Assembly: GCA_964036045.1 (NCBI GenBank) | Contig: OZ038400.1 | Span: 13,885,079-13,949,078 of the forward strand | Reading direction: 5' to 3' | DNA: 64,000 nt | Origin: Eutreptiella sp. 'Long Island Sound 2002' | Taxonomy: Eukaryota > Euglenozoa > Euglenophyceae > Eutreptiales > Eutreptiaceae | In this document: piece after piece, positions 28,101 through 41,900 of the stretch | Layout of the letters: the number at the start of each line of letters is the position of its first letter | How positions within the stretch are numbered: position 1 is the stretch's first letter | The notes under the pieces: model-generated | Databases searched by the model: none | What the model saw: only the letters and a program-made list of their open reading frames with translations | What the model was told of the DNA's origin: nothing | Translations under genes and position numbers: made by a program

Positions 28101-31100
28101 ATAAACATCCCCAATTTTTACCCCGATGTTACTAGTGAGCGGTGGACCTTAATGGAGCTACGGTGGCTGGACAATGTTTTGGTTTGGCAACGCGGGTTCA
28201 GATGTCCATGCCCTGATCCCAGAGGCCTCACCAAAGTGATTGGCTTGGGGCACAGAAGCCGTGGATACATCCTGAAGGGGTCCCTTGGGTTGCCGACTAT
28301 GCCTATGGAGAACTACCCAGAGACATGCCTTTTTTGTATGTATGGTTTGTGGTAAACAGCGGAGAGACCAGCAAGGGGAGCATCCTGGGTGAGCAACTAT
28401 GGGTTGGAATGTGATGTAATCATAGAGAGGAAGGCATTTGTGAAGTGGAATGCATTCTGAAGGTGGTAGGAGGCCGTTGTGCAGTGCAAAGTATTCCCAG
28501 CACCCTCCTTGTATGGCGATAAACATCCCCAGTTTTTACCCCGATTTTACTAGTGAGCGGTGGACCTTAATGGAGCTGCGGCGGCTGGACAATGTTTTGG
28601 TTTGGCAACGCGGGTTCAGATGTCCATGCCCAGATCCAAGAGACCTCAGCAGCGAGATTGGCTTGCGGCACAGAAGCCGTGGATACATCCTGAAGGGGTC
28701 CCTTGGGTTGCCGACTATGCCTATGGAGAACTACCCAGAAACATGCCTTTTTTGTATGTATGGTTTGTGGTAAACAGCAGAGAGACCAGCAAGGGGAGCA
28801 TCCGGGGTGAGCAACTATGGGTTGGAATGTGATGTAGTCATGGAGAGGAAGGCATTTGTGATGTGGAATGCATTCTGAAGGTGGTAGGAGGCCCTGGTGC
28901 AGTGCAAAGTATACCCAGCACCCTCCTTGTATGGCGATAAACATCCCGAGTTTTTACCCCGATTTTACTAGTGAGCGGTGGACCTTAATGGAGCTGCGGC
29001 GGCTGCAGAATGATTTGGTTTGGCAAAGCGGGTTCAGATGTCGATACCCTGATCGAGAGGACCGCACCAACGCCATTGGCTTGGGGCACAGAAGCCGTGG
29101 ATACATCCTGAAGGGGTCCCTTGTGTTGCCGACTATGCCTATGGAGAACTACCCAGAAACATGCCTTTTTTGTATGTATGGTTTGTGGTAAATAGCGGAG
29201 AGACCAGCAAGGGGAGCATCCCGGGTGAGCACCTATGGGTTGGAATGTGATGTAATCATGGAGAGGAAGGAATTTATGAAGTGGAATGCATTCTGAAGGT
29301 GGTAGGAGGCCGTGGTGCAGTGCAAAGTATACCCAGCACCCTCCTTATATGGCGAAAAACATCCCCATTTTTTACCCCGATTTTACTAGTGAGCGGTGGA
29401 CCTTAATGGAGCTGCGGCGGCTGGAGAATGTTTTGGTTTGGCAAAGCGGGTTCGGATATCCATGCCCTGACCCCAAAAACCTCACCAACGCCATTGGCTT
29501 GGGGCACAGAAGCCGTGGATACATCCTGAAGGGGTCCCTTGGGTTGCCCACTATGCCTATGGAGAACTACCCAGAAACATGCCTTTTTTGTATGTATGGT
29601 TTGTGGTAAACAGCGGAGAGACCAGCAAGGGGAGCATCCCTGGTGAGCAACTATGGGTTGGAATGTGATGTCATGATGGAGAGGAAGCCATTTGTGAAGT
29701 GGAATGCAGTCTGAAGGTAGTTGGAGGCCGTGGTGCAGTGAAAAGTATACCCAGCACCCTCCTTGTATGGCGAAAAACATCCCCAATTTTTACCCCGATT
29801 TTACTAGTGAGCGGTGGACCTTAATGGAGCTGCGGCGGCTGGACAATGTTTTGGTTTGGCAAAGCGGGTTCGGACGTCCATGCCCTGATCCAGAAGAGAC
29901 CTTACCAACGCGATTGGCCTGGGGCACAGAAGCCGTGGATACATCCTGAAGGGGTCCCTTGGGTTGCCGACTATGCCTATGGAGAACTACCCAGAAACAT
30001 GCCTTTTTTGTATGTATGGTTTGTGGTAAACAGCGGAGAGACCAGCAAGGGGAGCATCCCGGCTGAGCAACTATGGGTTGGAATGTGATGTAATCATGGG
30101 GAGGAAGGCATTTGTGAAGTGGAATGCATTCTGAAGGTGGTAGGGGGCCGTTGTGCAGTGCAAAGTATACCCAGCACCCTCCTTGTATGGCGATAAACAT
30201 CCCCAGTTTTTACCCCGATTTTACTAGTGAGCGGTGGACCTTAATGGAGCTGCGGCGGCTGGACAATGTTTTGGTTTGGCAAAGCGGGTTCAGATGTCCA
30301 TGTCCTGATTGCAGAGACCTCACCAACGGGATTGGCTTGGGGCACATAAGCCGTGGATACATCCTGAAGGGGTCCCTTGGGTTGCCGACTATGCCTATGG
30401 AGAACTTCTCGGAAACATGCCTTTTTTGTATGTATGGTTTGTGGTAAACAGCAGAGAGACCAGCAAGGGGAGCATCCGGGGTGAGCAACTATGGGGTGTA
30501 ATGTGAAATAATGATAGAGAGGAAGGCATTTGTGAAGTGGAATGCATTCTGAAGGTGGTAGGAGGCCCTGGTGCAGTGCAAAGTATACCCAGCACCCTCC
30601 TTGTATGGCGATAAACATCCCGAGTTTTTACCCCGATTTTACTAGTGAGCGGTGGACCTTAATGGAGCTGCGGCGGCTGCAGAATGTTTTGGTTTGGCAA
30701 AGCGGGTTCAGATGTCCATGCCCTGATCCGGAGGACGGCACCAACGCCATTGGCAGGGGGCACAGAAGCTGTGGATACATCCTGAAGGGGTCCCTTGTGT
30801 TGCCGACTATGCCTATGGAGAACTACCCAGAAACATGCCTTTTTTGTATGTATGGTTTGTGGTAAATAGCGGAGAGACCAGCAAGAGGAGCATCCCGGGT
30901 GAGCACCTATGGGTTGGAATGTGATGTAATCATGGAGAGGAAGGCATTTGTGAAGTGGAATGCATTCTGAAGGTGGTAGGAGGCCGTGGTGCAGTGCAAA
31001 GTATACCCAGCACCCTCCTTGTATGGCGAAAAACATCCCCAATTTTTACCCCGACTTTACTAGTGAGCGGTGGCCCTTAATGGAGCTGCGGCGGCTGGAA

Positions 31101-32558
31101 AATGTTTTGGTTTGGCAAAGCGGGTTCGGATGTCCATGCCCTGACCCCAAGGACTTCACCAACGCCATAGGCTTGGGGCACAGAGGCCGTGGATACATCC
31201 TGAAGGGGTCCCTTGCGTTGCCGACTATGCCTATGGAGAACTACCCAGAAACATGCCTTTTTTGTATGTATGGTTTGTGGTAAACAGCGGGGAGACCAGC
31301 AAGGGGAGCATCCCGGGTGAGCAACTATGGGTTGGAATGTGATGTAAACATAATGAGGAAGGTATTTGTGAAGTGGACTGCATTCTGAAGGTGGTAGGAG
31401 GCCGTGGTGCAGTGCAAAGTATACCCAGAACCCTCCTTGTATGGCGAAAAACATCCCCAATTTTTACCCCGATTTTACTAGTGAGCGGTGGACCTTAATG
31501 GAGCTGCGGCGGCTGGACAATGTTTTGGTTTGGCAAAGCGGGTTCAGATGTCCATGCCCTGATCCGAGAGACCTCACCAACGTGATTGGCCTGTCGCACA
31601 GAAGCCGTGGATACATCCTGAAGGGGTCCCTTGGGTTGCCGACCATGTCTATGGAGAACTACAGAGAAACATGCCTTTTTTGTATGTATGGTTTGTGGTA
31701 AACAGCGGAGAGACCAGCAAGGGGAGCATCCCGGGTGAGCAACTATGGGTTGGAATGTGATGTAATGATGGAGAGGAAGGCATTTGTGAAGTGGAATGCA
31801 TTCTGAAGGTGGTAGGAGGCCGTGGTGCAGTGCAAAGTATACCCAGCACCCTCCTTGTATGGTGAAAAACATCCCCAATTTTTACGGCCATTTTACTAGT
31901 GAGCGGTGGACCTTAATGGAGCTGCGGCGGCTGGACAATGTTTTGGTTTGGCAAAGCGGGTTCAGATGTCCATGTCCTGATTGCAGAGATCTCATGAAAG
32001 TGATTGGCTTGGGGCACAGAAGCCGTGGATACATCCCCAAGGGGTCCCTTAGGTTGCCGACTATGCCTATGGAGAACTACCCAGAAACATGCCTTTTTTG
32101 TATGTATGGTTTGTGGTAAACAGCGGAGAGACCAGCAAGGGGAGCATCCCAGGTGAGCAACTATGGCTTGGAATGTGATGTAATCATAGAGAGGAAGCCA
32201 TTTGTGAAGTGGAATGCATTCTAAAGGTGGTAGGAGGCCGTGGTGCAGTGCAAAGTATACCCAGCACCCTCCTTGTGCGGTGAAAAACATGCCCAGTTTT
32301 TACCCCGATTTTACCAGTAAGCGGTGGACCTTAATGGAGCTGCGGCGGCTGGACAATGTTTTGGTTTGGCAAAGCGAGTTCAGATGTCCATGCCCCCATC
32401 CCAGAGACCTCACCAACGCGATTGGCTTGGGGCACAGAAGCCAGGGATACATCCTGAAGGGGTCCCTTGGGTTGCCGACTATGCCTATGGAGAATTACCC
32501 AGAAACATGCCTTTTTTGTATGTATGGTTTGTGGTAAACATTGGAGAGACCAGCAAGG
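22143..32558 (+). repeat. 418-bp satellite, main block (about 25 monomers)
   Basis: Monomers follow at a 418-bp period, with ATG landmarks at 22182, 22600, 23018 and so on to 32214; occasional 2-bp shifts occur (24688, 30124). Each carries the same 107-codon plus-strand frame (MHSEGGRRPW start, CLFCMYGLW end) and a 127-codon minus-strand frame. Counting both blocks, 21 of 27 monomers keep the 107-codon frame intact; those near 23018, 23436, 24272, 24688, 29704 and 31378 are broken by stops, lost starts or frameshifts. No domain is recognised. The array is homogenised and shows four-monomer higher-order periodicity. Confidence 0.95.
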
Positions 32559-32951
32559 AAAGTGTCATGCATTTTGAATGAGAATGCATGGTGGCTCTTT
32601 GTGCAATTGCCACGGGAACCAATCCACCAATGAACATCTCATCACATTGGTGCCAGGGAGTCACCCGTGAGGCTGAACCTTTACTAGGTAGCACGTTCAG
32701 CGTGGATAATCCAAGTTGTCTTGCAGGATGCTCGGAGGCTCTGCAATCGCCGTGCATTTTTTTGCTTCACTGTTGACTACCCTAGCCACAGCTGTGCTAC
32801 CCAGCTGGGTGCAGTGCATGAGCTTTTGAATGACAATGCATGGTGTGGTTCGGTCAAATCGCCAGGGCAGCAGGGTTGACCAAGATAGCTAGGATCCATA
32901 GAGCGAAAGAAGAAACTAAAAGTAAGGGTCCGACGGACAATAGGATATTCC
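32559..32951. other. Spacer between the satellite and the telomere-type tract
   Basis: About 390 bp with no gene. Two related stretches (TTTTGAATGAGAATGCATGG near 32571 and CTTTTGAATGACAATGCATGG-like sequence near 32822) form a weak direct repeat about 250 bp apart. The right end runs GGATATTCCC straight into CCCTAA repeats. Confidence 0.5.
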
Positions 32952-32977
32952 CCCTAACCCTAACCCTAACCCTAACC
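32952..32977 (+). repeat. Interstitial telomere-type repeat (CCCTAA)4CC
   Basis: Four perfect CCCTAA units plus CC, the C-rich strand of a TTAGGG telomere. In this orientation the tract looks like a left-facing chromosome end, with the 29-bp minisatellite as its subtelomere. It is short, so it could be a remnant of a former end, a fusion point or an insertion made during break repair. Confidence 0.85.
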
Positions 32978-35900
32978 TGTCGTCAGTACCCCTGGGCCAA
33001 GAACTCAGTCTTCAGTCCCCCTGGGCCAAGAACTCTGTCATCAGTACTGCGGGTCAAGAACTCTCTCATCAGTACCCCCGGGTCAAGAACTCTCTCATCA
33101 GTACCCCTGGCTCAAGAACTCTGCCATCAGTACCCCTGGGCCAGGAACTCTGTCATCAGTACCCCTGGGCCAAGAACTCTGTCATCAGTATCCCTGGGTC
33201 TAGAACTCTCTCATTAGTACCCCTGGGCCAAGAACTCTGTCATCAGTACCCCTGGGCCAAGAACTCTGTCATCGGTACCCCTGGGCCAAGAACTCTGTCA
33301 TCAGTACCCCTGGGTCAAGAACTCGGTCATCAGTACCCCTGGGTCAAGAACTCTCTCATAAGTAACTGTGGGCCAAGAGCTCTGTCATCAGTACCCCTGG
33401 GTCAAGAACTCTGTCAGTAATATCCCTGGGTCTAGAACTCTGTCATCAGTACCCCTGTCCCAAGAAATCTGTCTTCAGTGCGCTTGGGCCAAGTACTCTG
33501 TTGTCAGTAGCCCTGGGCCAAGAACTCTGTCATCAGTAGCCCTGGGTCAAGAACTGTTTTATCAATACCCCTGGGTCTAGAACTCTGTCATCAGTACCCA
33601 TGGGTCAAGAACTCTGTCATCAGTACCCCTGGGTCAGGAACTCTGTCATCAGTACCCCTGGGCCAGGAACTCTCTCATCAGTACCCCTGGGCCAAGAACT
33701 CTGTCTTCAGTGCTGCCGGGTCAAGAACTCTCTCATCAGTACCCCTGGGTCAAGAACTCTCTCATCAGTAGCCCTGGCTCAAGAACTCTGTCATCAGTAC
33801 CCCGGGGTCAAGAACTCTCTCATCAGTACCCCTGGGCCAAGTACTCTATCGTCAGTACCCCTGCGTCAAGAACTCTCTCATCAGTACCCCTGGGCCAAGA
33901 ACTCTGTCATCAGTACCCCTGGGTCAAGAACTCTGTCATTAATATCCCTGGGTCTAGAACTCTGTCATCAGTACCCCTGGGCCAAGAAATCTGTCTTCAG
34001 TACCCTTGGGCCAAGTACTCTGTGGTCAGTAGCCGTGGGCCAAGAACTCTGTCATCAGTAGCCCTGGGTCAAGTAGTCTTTTATCAATACCCCTGGGTCT
34101 AGAACTCTAACATCAGTACCCCTGGGCCCAGATCTCTGTCATCAGTACCCCTGGGCCAAGAACTCTGTCTTCAGTACCCCTGGGCCAAGAACCCTGTCAT
34201 CAGTACCCCTGGGCCAAGAACTCTGTCATCAGTACCCCTGGGCCAAGAACTCTGTCATCAGTACCCCTGGGCCAAGAACTCTGTCATCAGTACCCCTGGG
34301 CTTAGAACTCTGTCATCAGTAGGCCTGGGCCGAGAACTCTGTCATCAGTACCCCTGGGCCAAGAACTCTGTCATCAGTACCCCTGGGCCAAGAACTCTGT
34401 CATCAGTACCCCTGGGCCAAGAACTCTGTCATCAGTACCCCTGGGCAAAGAACTCTGTCATCAGTACCCCTGGGCCAAGAACTCTGTCATCAGTACCCCT
34501 GGGTTTAGAACTCTGTCATCAGTACCCGTGGGCCAAGAACTCTGTCTTCAGTACCCCTGGGCCAAGAATTATGTCATCAGTATCCCTGGGTCAAGAACTC
34601 TCTCATCAGTACCCCTTGGTCAAGAACTCTCTCTTCAGTAACCCTTGGGTCAAGAACTCTCTCATCAGTAACCCTGGGCCAAGAACTCTATCATCAGTAC
34701 CCCTGGGTCAAGAACTCTGTCATTAATATCCCTGGGTCTAGAACTCTCTCATCAGTACCCCTGGGCCAGAAAATCTGTCTTCAGTACCCTTGGGCCAAGT
34801 ACTTTGTCGCCAGTAGCCCTTGGCCAAGAACTCTGTTGTCAGTGGCCCTGGGTCAAGAACTCTTTTATCAAAACCCCAGGGTCTAGAACTCTGTCATCAG
34901 TACCCCTGGGTCACGAACTCTGTCATCAGTACCCCTTGGTCAAGAACTCTGTCATCAGTACCCCTGGGCCAGGAACTCTCTCATAAGTACCCCTGGGCCA
35001 AGAGCTCTGTCTTCAGTACCCCTGGGCCAAGAGCTCTGTCATCAGTACTGCCTGGTCAACAACTCTCTAATCAGTACCCCTGGGTCAAAAACTCTCTCAT
35101 CAGTACCCCTGGGTCAAGAAGTCTGTCATCAGTACCCCTGGGACAAGAACTCTCTCATCAGTACCCCGGGGCCAAGTACTCTATCGTCAGTACCCCTGGG
35201 TCAAGAACTCTCCCATCAGTACCCCTGGGCCACGAACTCTGTCATCAGTACCCCTGGGCCAAGAAATCTGTCTTCAGTATCCTTGGGCCAAGAACTCTGT
35301 CGTCAGTAGCCCTGGGCCAAGAACTCTGTCGTCAGTAGCCCTTGGTCAAGTACTCTGTCATCAGTACCTTTGGCTCAAGAACTCTGTCATCAGTACCCCC
35401 GGGTCAAGAACTCTGTCTTCAGTACCCCTGGGTCAAGAACTCTTTTATCAATACCCCTGGGTCTAGAACTCTGTCATCAGTACCCCTGGGTCAAGAACTC
35501 TGTCTTCAGTACCCCTGGGTCAGGAACTCTGTCATCAGTACCCCTAGGCCCGAAACTCTGTCATCAGTACCCCTGGGCCAATAATTCTGTCTTCAGTACC
35601 CCTGGGCCAAGAACTCTGTCATCAGTAGCCCTGGGCAAAGAACCCTGTCATCAGTACCTTTGGGCCAAAAACTCTGTCATCAGTACCCCTGGGTTTAGAA
35701 CTCTGTCATCAGTACCCCTGGGCCAGGAACTCTGTCATCAGTACCCCTGGGCCAAGAACTCTGTCATCAGTACCCCTGGGCCAAGAACTCTCTCATCAGT
35801 ACCCCTGGGCCAAGAACTCTGTCATCAGTACCCCTGGGCCAAGAACTCTGTCATCAGTACCCCCGGGCCAAGAGCTCTGTAATCAGTACCCCTTGGTCAA

Positions 35901-38900
35901 GAACTCTCTCCTCAGTACCCCCGGGTCAAGAACTCTCTCATCAGTACCCCTGGGTCAATAACTCTGTCATTAATATCCCTCTGTCTAGAACTCTGTCATC
36001 AGTACCCCTGGGCCAAGAACTCTGTCCTCAGTACCTCTGGGCCAAGTACTCTGTCCTCAGTAGCCCTGGGCCAAGAACTCTGTCGTCAGTAGCCCTAGGT
36101 CAAGAACTCTTTTATCAATACCCCTGGGTCTAGAACTCTGTCATCAGTACCCCTTGGTCAAGAACTCTGTCTTCAGTACCCCTGGGTCAGGAACTCTGTC
36201 ATCAGTACCCCTAGGCCCGAAACTCTGTCATCAGTACCCCTGGGCCAATAATTCTGTCTTCAGTACCCCTGGGCCAAGAACTCTGTCATCAGTACCCCTG
36301 GGCAAAGAACTCTGTCATCAGTACCTTCGGGCCAAGAACTCTGTCATCAGTACCCCTGGGCCAAAGTCTCTGTCATCAGTACCCCTGGGCCAAGAACTCT
36401 GTCATCAGCACCCCTGGGCGAAGAACTCTGTCATCAGTACCCCTGGGCCAAGAAGTCTGTCATCGGTACCCCTGGGCCAAGAACTCTGTCATCAGTACCC
36501 CTGGATTTAGAACTCTGTCATCAGTACCCCTGGGCCAAGAACTCTGTCATCAGTACCCCTGGGCGAAGAACTCTGTCATCAGTACCCCTTGGCCAAGAAC
36601 TCTGTCATCAGTACCCCTGGGCCAAGAACTCTGTCATCAGTACCCCTGGGCCAAGAACTCTGTCATCAGTACTCCTGGGCCAAGAACTCTGTCATCAATA
36701 CCCCTGGGCCAAGAACTCTGTCTGTCATCAGTACCCCTGGGCCAAGAACTCTGTCATCAGTACCCCTGGACCAAGAAATCTGTCATCAGTACCCCTGGGC
36801 CAAGAACTCTGTCATCAGTACCCCTGGGTCAAGAACTCTCTCCTCCGTAACCCCGGGTCAAGAACTCTCTCATCAGTACCCCTGGGTCAAGAACTCTGTC
36901 ATTAATATCCCTCGGTCTAGAACCCTGTTATCAGTACCCCTGGGCCAAGAACTCTGTCTTCAGTTCCCCCCCGGCCAAGAACTCTGTCATCAGTACCCGT
37001 GGGTCAAGAACTCTGTCATCAGTACCCCTGGGTCAAGAACTCTGTCATCAGTACCCCTGGGCCCAGAACTCTGTCATCAGTACCCCTGGGCCAAGAACTC
37101 TGTCATCAGTACCCCTGGGCCAGAAACTCTGTCGTCAGTACCCCTGGGCCAAGAACTCTGTCATCAGTACCCCTGGGCCAAGAACTCTGTCATCAGTACC
37201 CCTGGGCCAAGAACTCTGTCATCAGTACCCCTCGGCCAAGAACTCTGTCATCAGTACCCCTCGGCCAAGAACTCTGTCATCAGTACCCCTCGGCCAAAAA
37301 CTCTGTCATCAGTACCCCTGGGCCAAGAACTCTGTCATCAGTACCCCTGGGCCAAGAACTCTGTCATCAGTACTCCTGGGCCACGAACTCTGTCATCAAT
37401 ACCCCTGGGCAAAGAACTCTGTCTTCAGTACCCCTGTGCCAAGAACTCTGTCATCAGTACCCCTGGACCAAGAACTCTGTCATCAGTACCCCTGGGCCAA
37501 GACCTCTGTCATCAGTACCCCTGGGTCAAGAACTCTCTCCTCAGTACCCCCGGGTCAAGAACTCTCTCATCAGTACCCCTGGGTCAAGAACTCTGTCATT
37601 AATATCCCTCGGTGTAGAACCCTGTCATCAGTACCCCTGGGCCAAGAACTCTGTCTTCAGTACCCTTGGGCCAAGAACTCTGTCATCAGTACCCCTGGGT
37701 CAAGAACTCTGTCATCAGTACCCCTGGGTCAAGAACTCTGTCATCAGTACCCCTGGGCCCAGACCTCTGTCATCAGTATTCCTGGGCCAAGAACTCTGTC
37801 GTCAGTACCCCTGGGCCAGGAACTCTGTCATCAGTACCCCTGGGCCAAGAACTCTGTCATCAGTACCCCTGGGCCAAGAACTCTGTCATCAGTACCCCTG
37901 GGCCAAGAACTCTGTCATCAGTACCCCTGGGCCAAGAACTCTGTCTTCAGTACCCCTGGGCCAAGAACTCTCCCACCAGTACGCCTGGGCCAAGAACTCT
38001 TCCACCAGTACTCCTGGGCCAAGAACTCACTCATCAGTACCCCTAGGCCGAGGACTGTGTCATCAGTACCCCTGGGCCAAGAACTCTGGCATCAGTACGC
38101 TTGGGCCAAGAACTCTGTCTTCAGTACCCCTGGGCCAAGAACTCTGTCATCAGTACCCCCGGCCGGGCCAAGAACTGTGTCTTCAGTACCCCTGGGCCAA
38201 GAACTCTGTCTTCCGTACCCCTGGGTCAAGAACTCTGTCATCAGTACCCCTAGGCCATTAACTCTGTCTTCAGTATCCCTGGGCCAAGAACTCTGTCATC
38301 AGTACCCCTGGGCCAAGAACTCTGGTCATCAGTACCCCTGGGCCAAGAACTGTGTCATCAGTACCCCTGGGCCAACAACTCCGTCTTCAGTACCCCTGGG
38401 CCAAGAACTCTGTCATCAGTACCCCTGGGCCAAGAACTCTGTCTTCAGTACCCCCAGGCCAAGAACTCTGTCTTCAGTACCCCTGGGCCAAGAACTCTGT
38501 CATCAGTACCCGTGGGTCAAGAAGCCTCTCATCAGTACCCCTGGGCCAAGAACTCTGTCTTCAGTATCCCTCGGCCACGAACTCTGTCATCAATACCCCT
38601 GGGCCAAGAACTCTGTCTTCAGTACCCCTGGGCCAAGAACTCTGTCATCAGTACTCCTTGGCCAAGAACTCTGTCATCAGTACCCCTGGGTCTAGAACTC
38701 TCTGATCAGTACCCCCTGGGCCAAGAAGTCTCTCACCAGTACCCCTGGGCCAAGAACTCCGTCATCAGTAACCCTGGGCCAAGAGCTCTGTCTTCAGTAC
38801 CCCTGGGCCAAGAACTCTGTCTTCAGTACCCCTCGGCCAAGAACTCTGTCATCAATACCCCTGGGCCAAGAACTCTGTCTTCAGTACCCCTGGGCCAAGA

Positions 38901-41900
38901 ACTCTGTCATCAGTACCCCTGGGCCAAGAACTCTGTCCTCAGTACCCCTGTGTCTAGAACTCTCTGATCAGTACCCCTGGGCCACGACCCCTCTCATCAG
39001 TACCCCTGGGCGAAGAACTCTGTCATCAGTAACCCTGGGCCAAGAAGTCTGTCATCAGTACCCCTGGGCCAAGAACTCTGTCTTCAGTACCCCTGGGCCA
39101 AGAACTCCGTCATCAGTACCCCTGGGCCAAGAACTCTGTCTTCAGTACCCCTGGGCCAAGAACTCTGTCATCAGTACCCCTGGGCCAAGAACTCTGTCTT
39201 CAGTACCCCTGGGCCAAGAACTCTGTCATCAGTACCCGTGGGTCAAGAAGTCTCTTATCAGTACCCCTGGGCCAAGAACTCTGTCTTCAGTACCCCTCGG
39301 CCAAGAACTCTGTCATCAATACCCCTGGGCCAAGAACTCTGTCTTCAGTACCCCTGGGCCAAGAACTCTGTCATCAGTACCCCTGGGCCAAGAACTCTGT
39401 CATCAGTCCCCCTGGGTCTAGAACTCTCTGATCAGTACCCCTGGGCCAAGAACTCTCTCATCAGTACCCCTGGGCCAAGAACTCTGTCATCAGTAACCCT
39501 GGGCCAAGAGCTCTGTCTTCAGTACCCCTGGGCCCAGAGCTCTCGCTTCAGTACCCCTGGGCCAAGAACTCTGTCTTCAGTACCCCTGCGCCAAGAACTG
39601 AGTCATCAGTACCCGTGGGCCAAGAACTCTCTCATCAGTACCCCTGGGCCAATAACTCTGTCTTCAGTACCCCTGGGCCACAAAATCTGTCATCAATACC
39701 CCTGGGCCAAGAACTCTGTCGTCAGTACTCCTGGGCAAAGAACTCTCTCATCAGTACCCTGGGCCAAGAACTCTGTCATCAGTACCCCTGGGCGAAGAAC
39801 TCTGCCATCAGTACCCCTGGGTCAAGAACTCTGTCATCAGTACCCCTGGGTCTAGAACTCTCTGATCAGTACCCCTGGGCCAAGAACTCTGTCATCAGTA
39901 CCCCTGGGCCAAGAACTCTGTCATAAGTACCCCTGGGCTAAGAACTCTGTCTTCAGTACCCCTGGGCCAAGAACTGTGTCACCAGTACCCCTGGGCCAAG
40001 AACTCTGTCATCAGTACCCGTGGGTCAAGAAGTCTCTCATCAGTACCCCTGGGCCAGGACCTCTGTCTTCAGTACCCCTGGGCCAAGAGCTCTGTCCTCA
40101 ATACCCCTGGGCCAAGAACTCTGTCTTCAGTACCCCTGGGCCGGGCACTCTGTCATCAGTACCCCTGGGCGAAGAACTCTGTCATCAGTACCCCTGGGCC
40201 AAGAGCTCTGTCATCAGTACCCCTGGGCCAAGAACTCTGTCATCAGTACCCTTGGGTCTGGAGCTCTCTGATCAGTACCCCTGGGCCAAGAACTCTCTCA
40301 TCAGTACCCCTGGGCCAAGAACACTGTCATCAGTAACCCTGGGCCAAGAACGTTGTCATCAGTACCCCTGGGCCAAGAACTCTGTCATCAGTACCCCTGG
40401 GTCTAGAACTCTGTCATCAGTACCCCTGGGCCAAGAACTCTGTCATCAGTACCCCTGGGCCAAGAACTCCGTCATCAGTATCCCTGGGCCAAGAACTCTG
40501 TCATCAGTACCCCTGGGCCAAGAACTCTGTCATCAGTACCCCTGGGCCAAGAACTCAGTCATCAGTACCCCTGGGTCTAGAACTCTCTCATTAGTACCCC
40601 TGGGCCAAGAACCCTGTCATCAGTACCCCTGGGCCAAGAACTCTGTCTTCAGTACCCCTGGGCCAGGAACTCTGCCATCAGTACCCCTGGGACAAGAACT
40701 CAGTCATCAGTACCCCTGGGCCAAGAACTCTGTCATCAGTACCCCTGGGCCAAGAACTCTGTCATCAGTACCCCCGGGTCAAGAACTCTCTCATCAGTAC
40801 CCATGGGTCAAGAACTCTGTCATTAATATCCCTGGGTCGGGAACTCTGTCATCAGTACCCCTGGGCCAAGAACTCTGTCTTCAGTAGCCCTGGGTCTAGA
40901 ACTCTCTCATCAGTACCCCTGGGCCAAGAACTCTCCCACCAGTAGGCCTGGGTCAAGAACTCACTCATCAGTACTCCTAGGCCAAGAACTGTGTCATCAG
41001 TACCCCTGGGTCAAGAACTCTGGCATCAGTACGCCTGGGCCAAGAACTCTGTCTTCAGTACGCCTGGGCCAAGAACTCTGTCTTCAGTACCCCTGGGCCA
41101 GGAACTCTGTCTTCAGTGCCCCTGGGCCAAGAACTCTGTCATCAGTACCCCTCGGCCAAGAACTCTGTCATCAGTACCCCTCGGCCAAGAACTCTGTCTT
41201 CAGTACCCCTGGGCCAGGAGCTCTGTCATCAGTACCCCTGGGCCAAGAACTCTGTCATCAGTACCCCTGGGCCAAGAACTCTGTCATCAGTACCCCTGTG
41301 CCAAGAACTCTGTCTTCAGTACCCCTGGGCAGAGAACTCTGTCATCAGTACCCCTGGGCCAAGATCTCTGTCATCAGTACCCCTGGGTCGAGAAGTCTCT
41401 CATCAGTACCCCTGGGCCAGGAACTGTGTCTTCAGTACCCCTGGGCCAAGAACTCTGTCATCAATACCCCTGGGCCAAGAACTCTGTGGTCAGTACCCCT
41501 GGGCCAAGAACTCTTTCATCAGTACCCCTGGGCCAAGAACTCTGTCATCAGTACCCCTGGGCCCAGAACTCTGTCATCAGTACCCCTGGGTCTAGAACTC
41601 TCTGATCAGTACCCCTGGGCCAAGAACTCTGTCATCAGTACCCCTGGGCGAAGAACTCTGTCATCAGTACCCCTGGGCCAAGAACTCTGTCAACAGTACC
41701 CCTGGGCCAAGAACTCTGTCATCAGTACCCCTGGGTCTAGAACTCTCTGATCAGTACCCCTGGGCCAAAAACTCTGTCATCAGTACCCCAAAGGCAAGGA
41801 CTCTGTCATCAGTACCCCTGCGCCAAGAACTCTGTCTTCAGTACCCCTGGGCCAAGAACTCTGTCTTCAGTACCCCTGGGCCAAGAACTCTGTCTTCACT

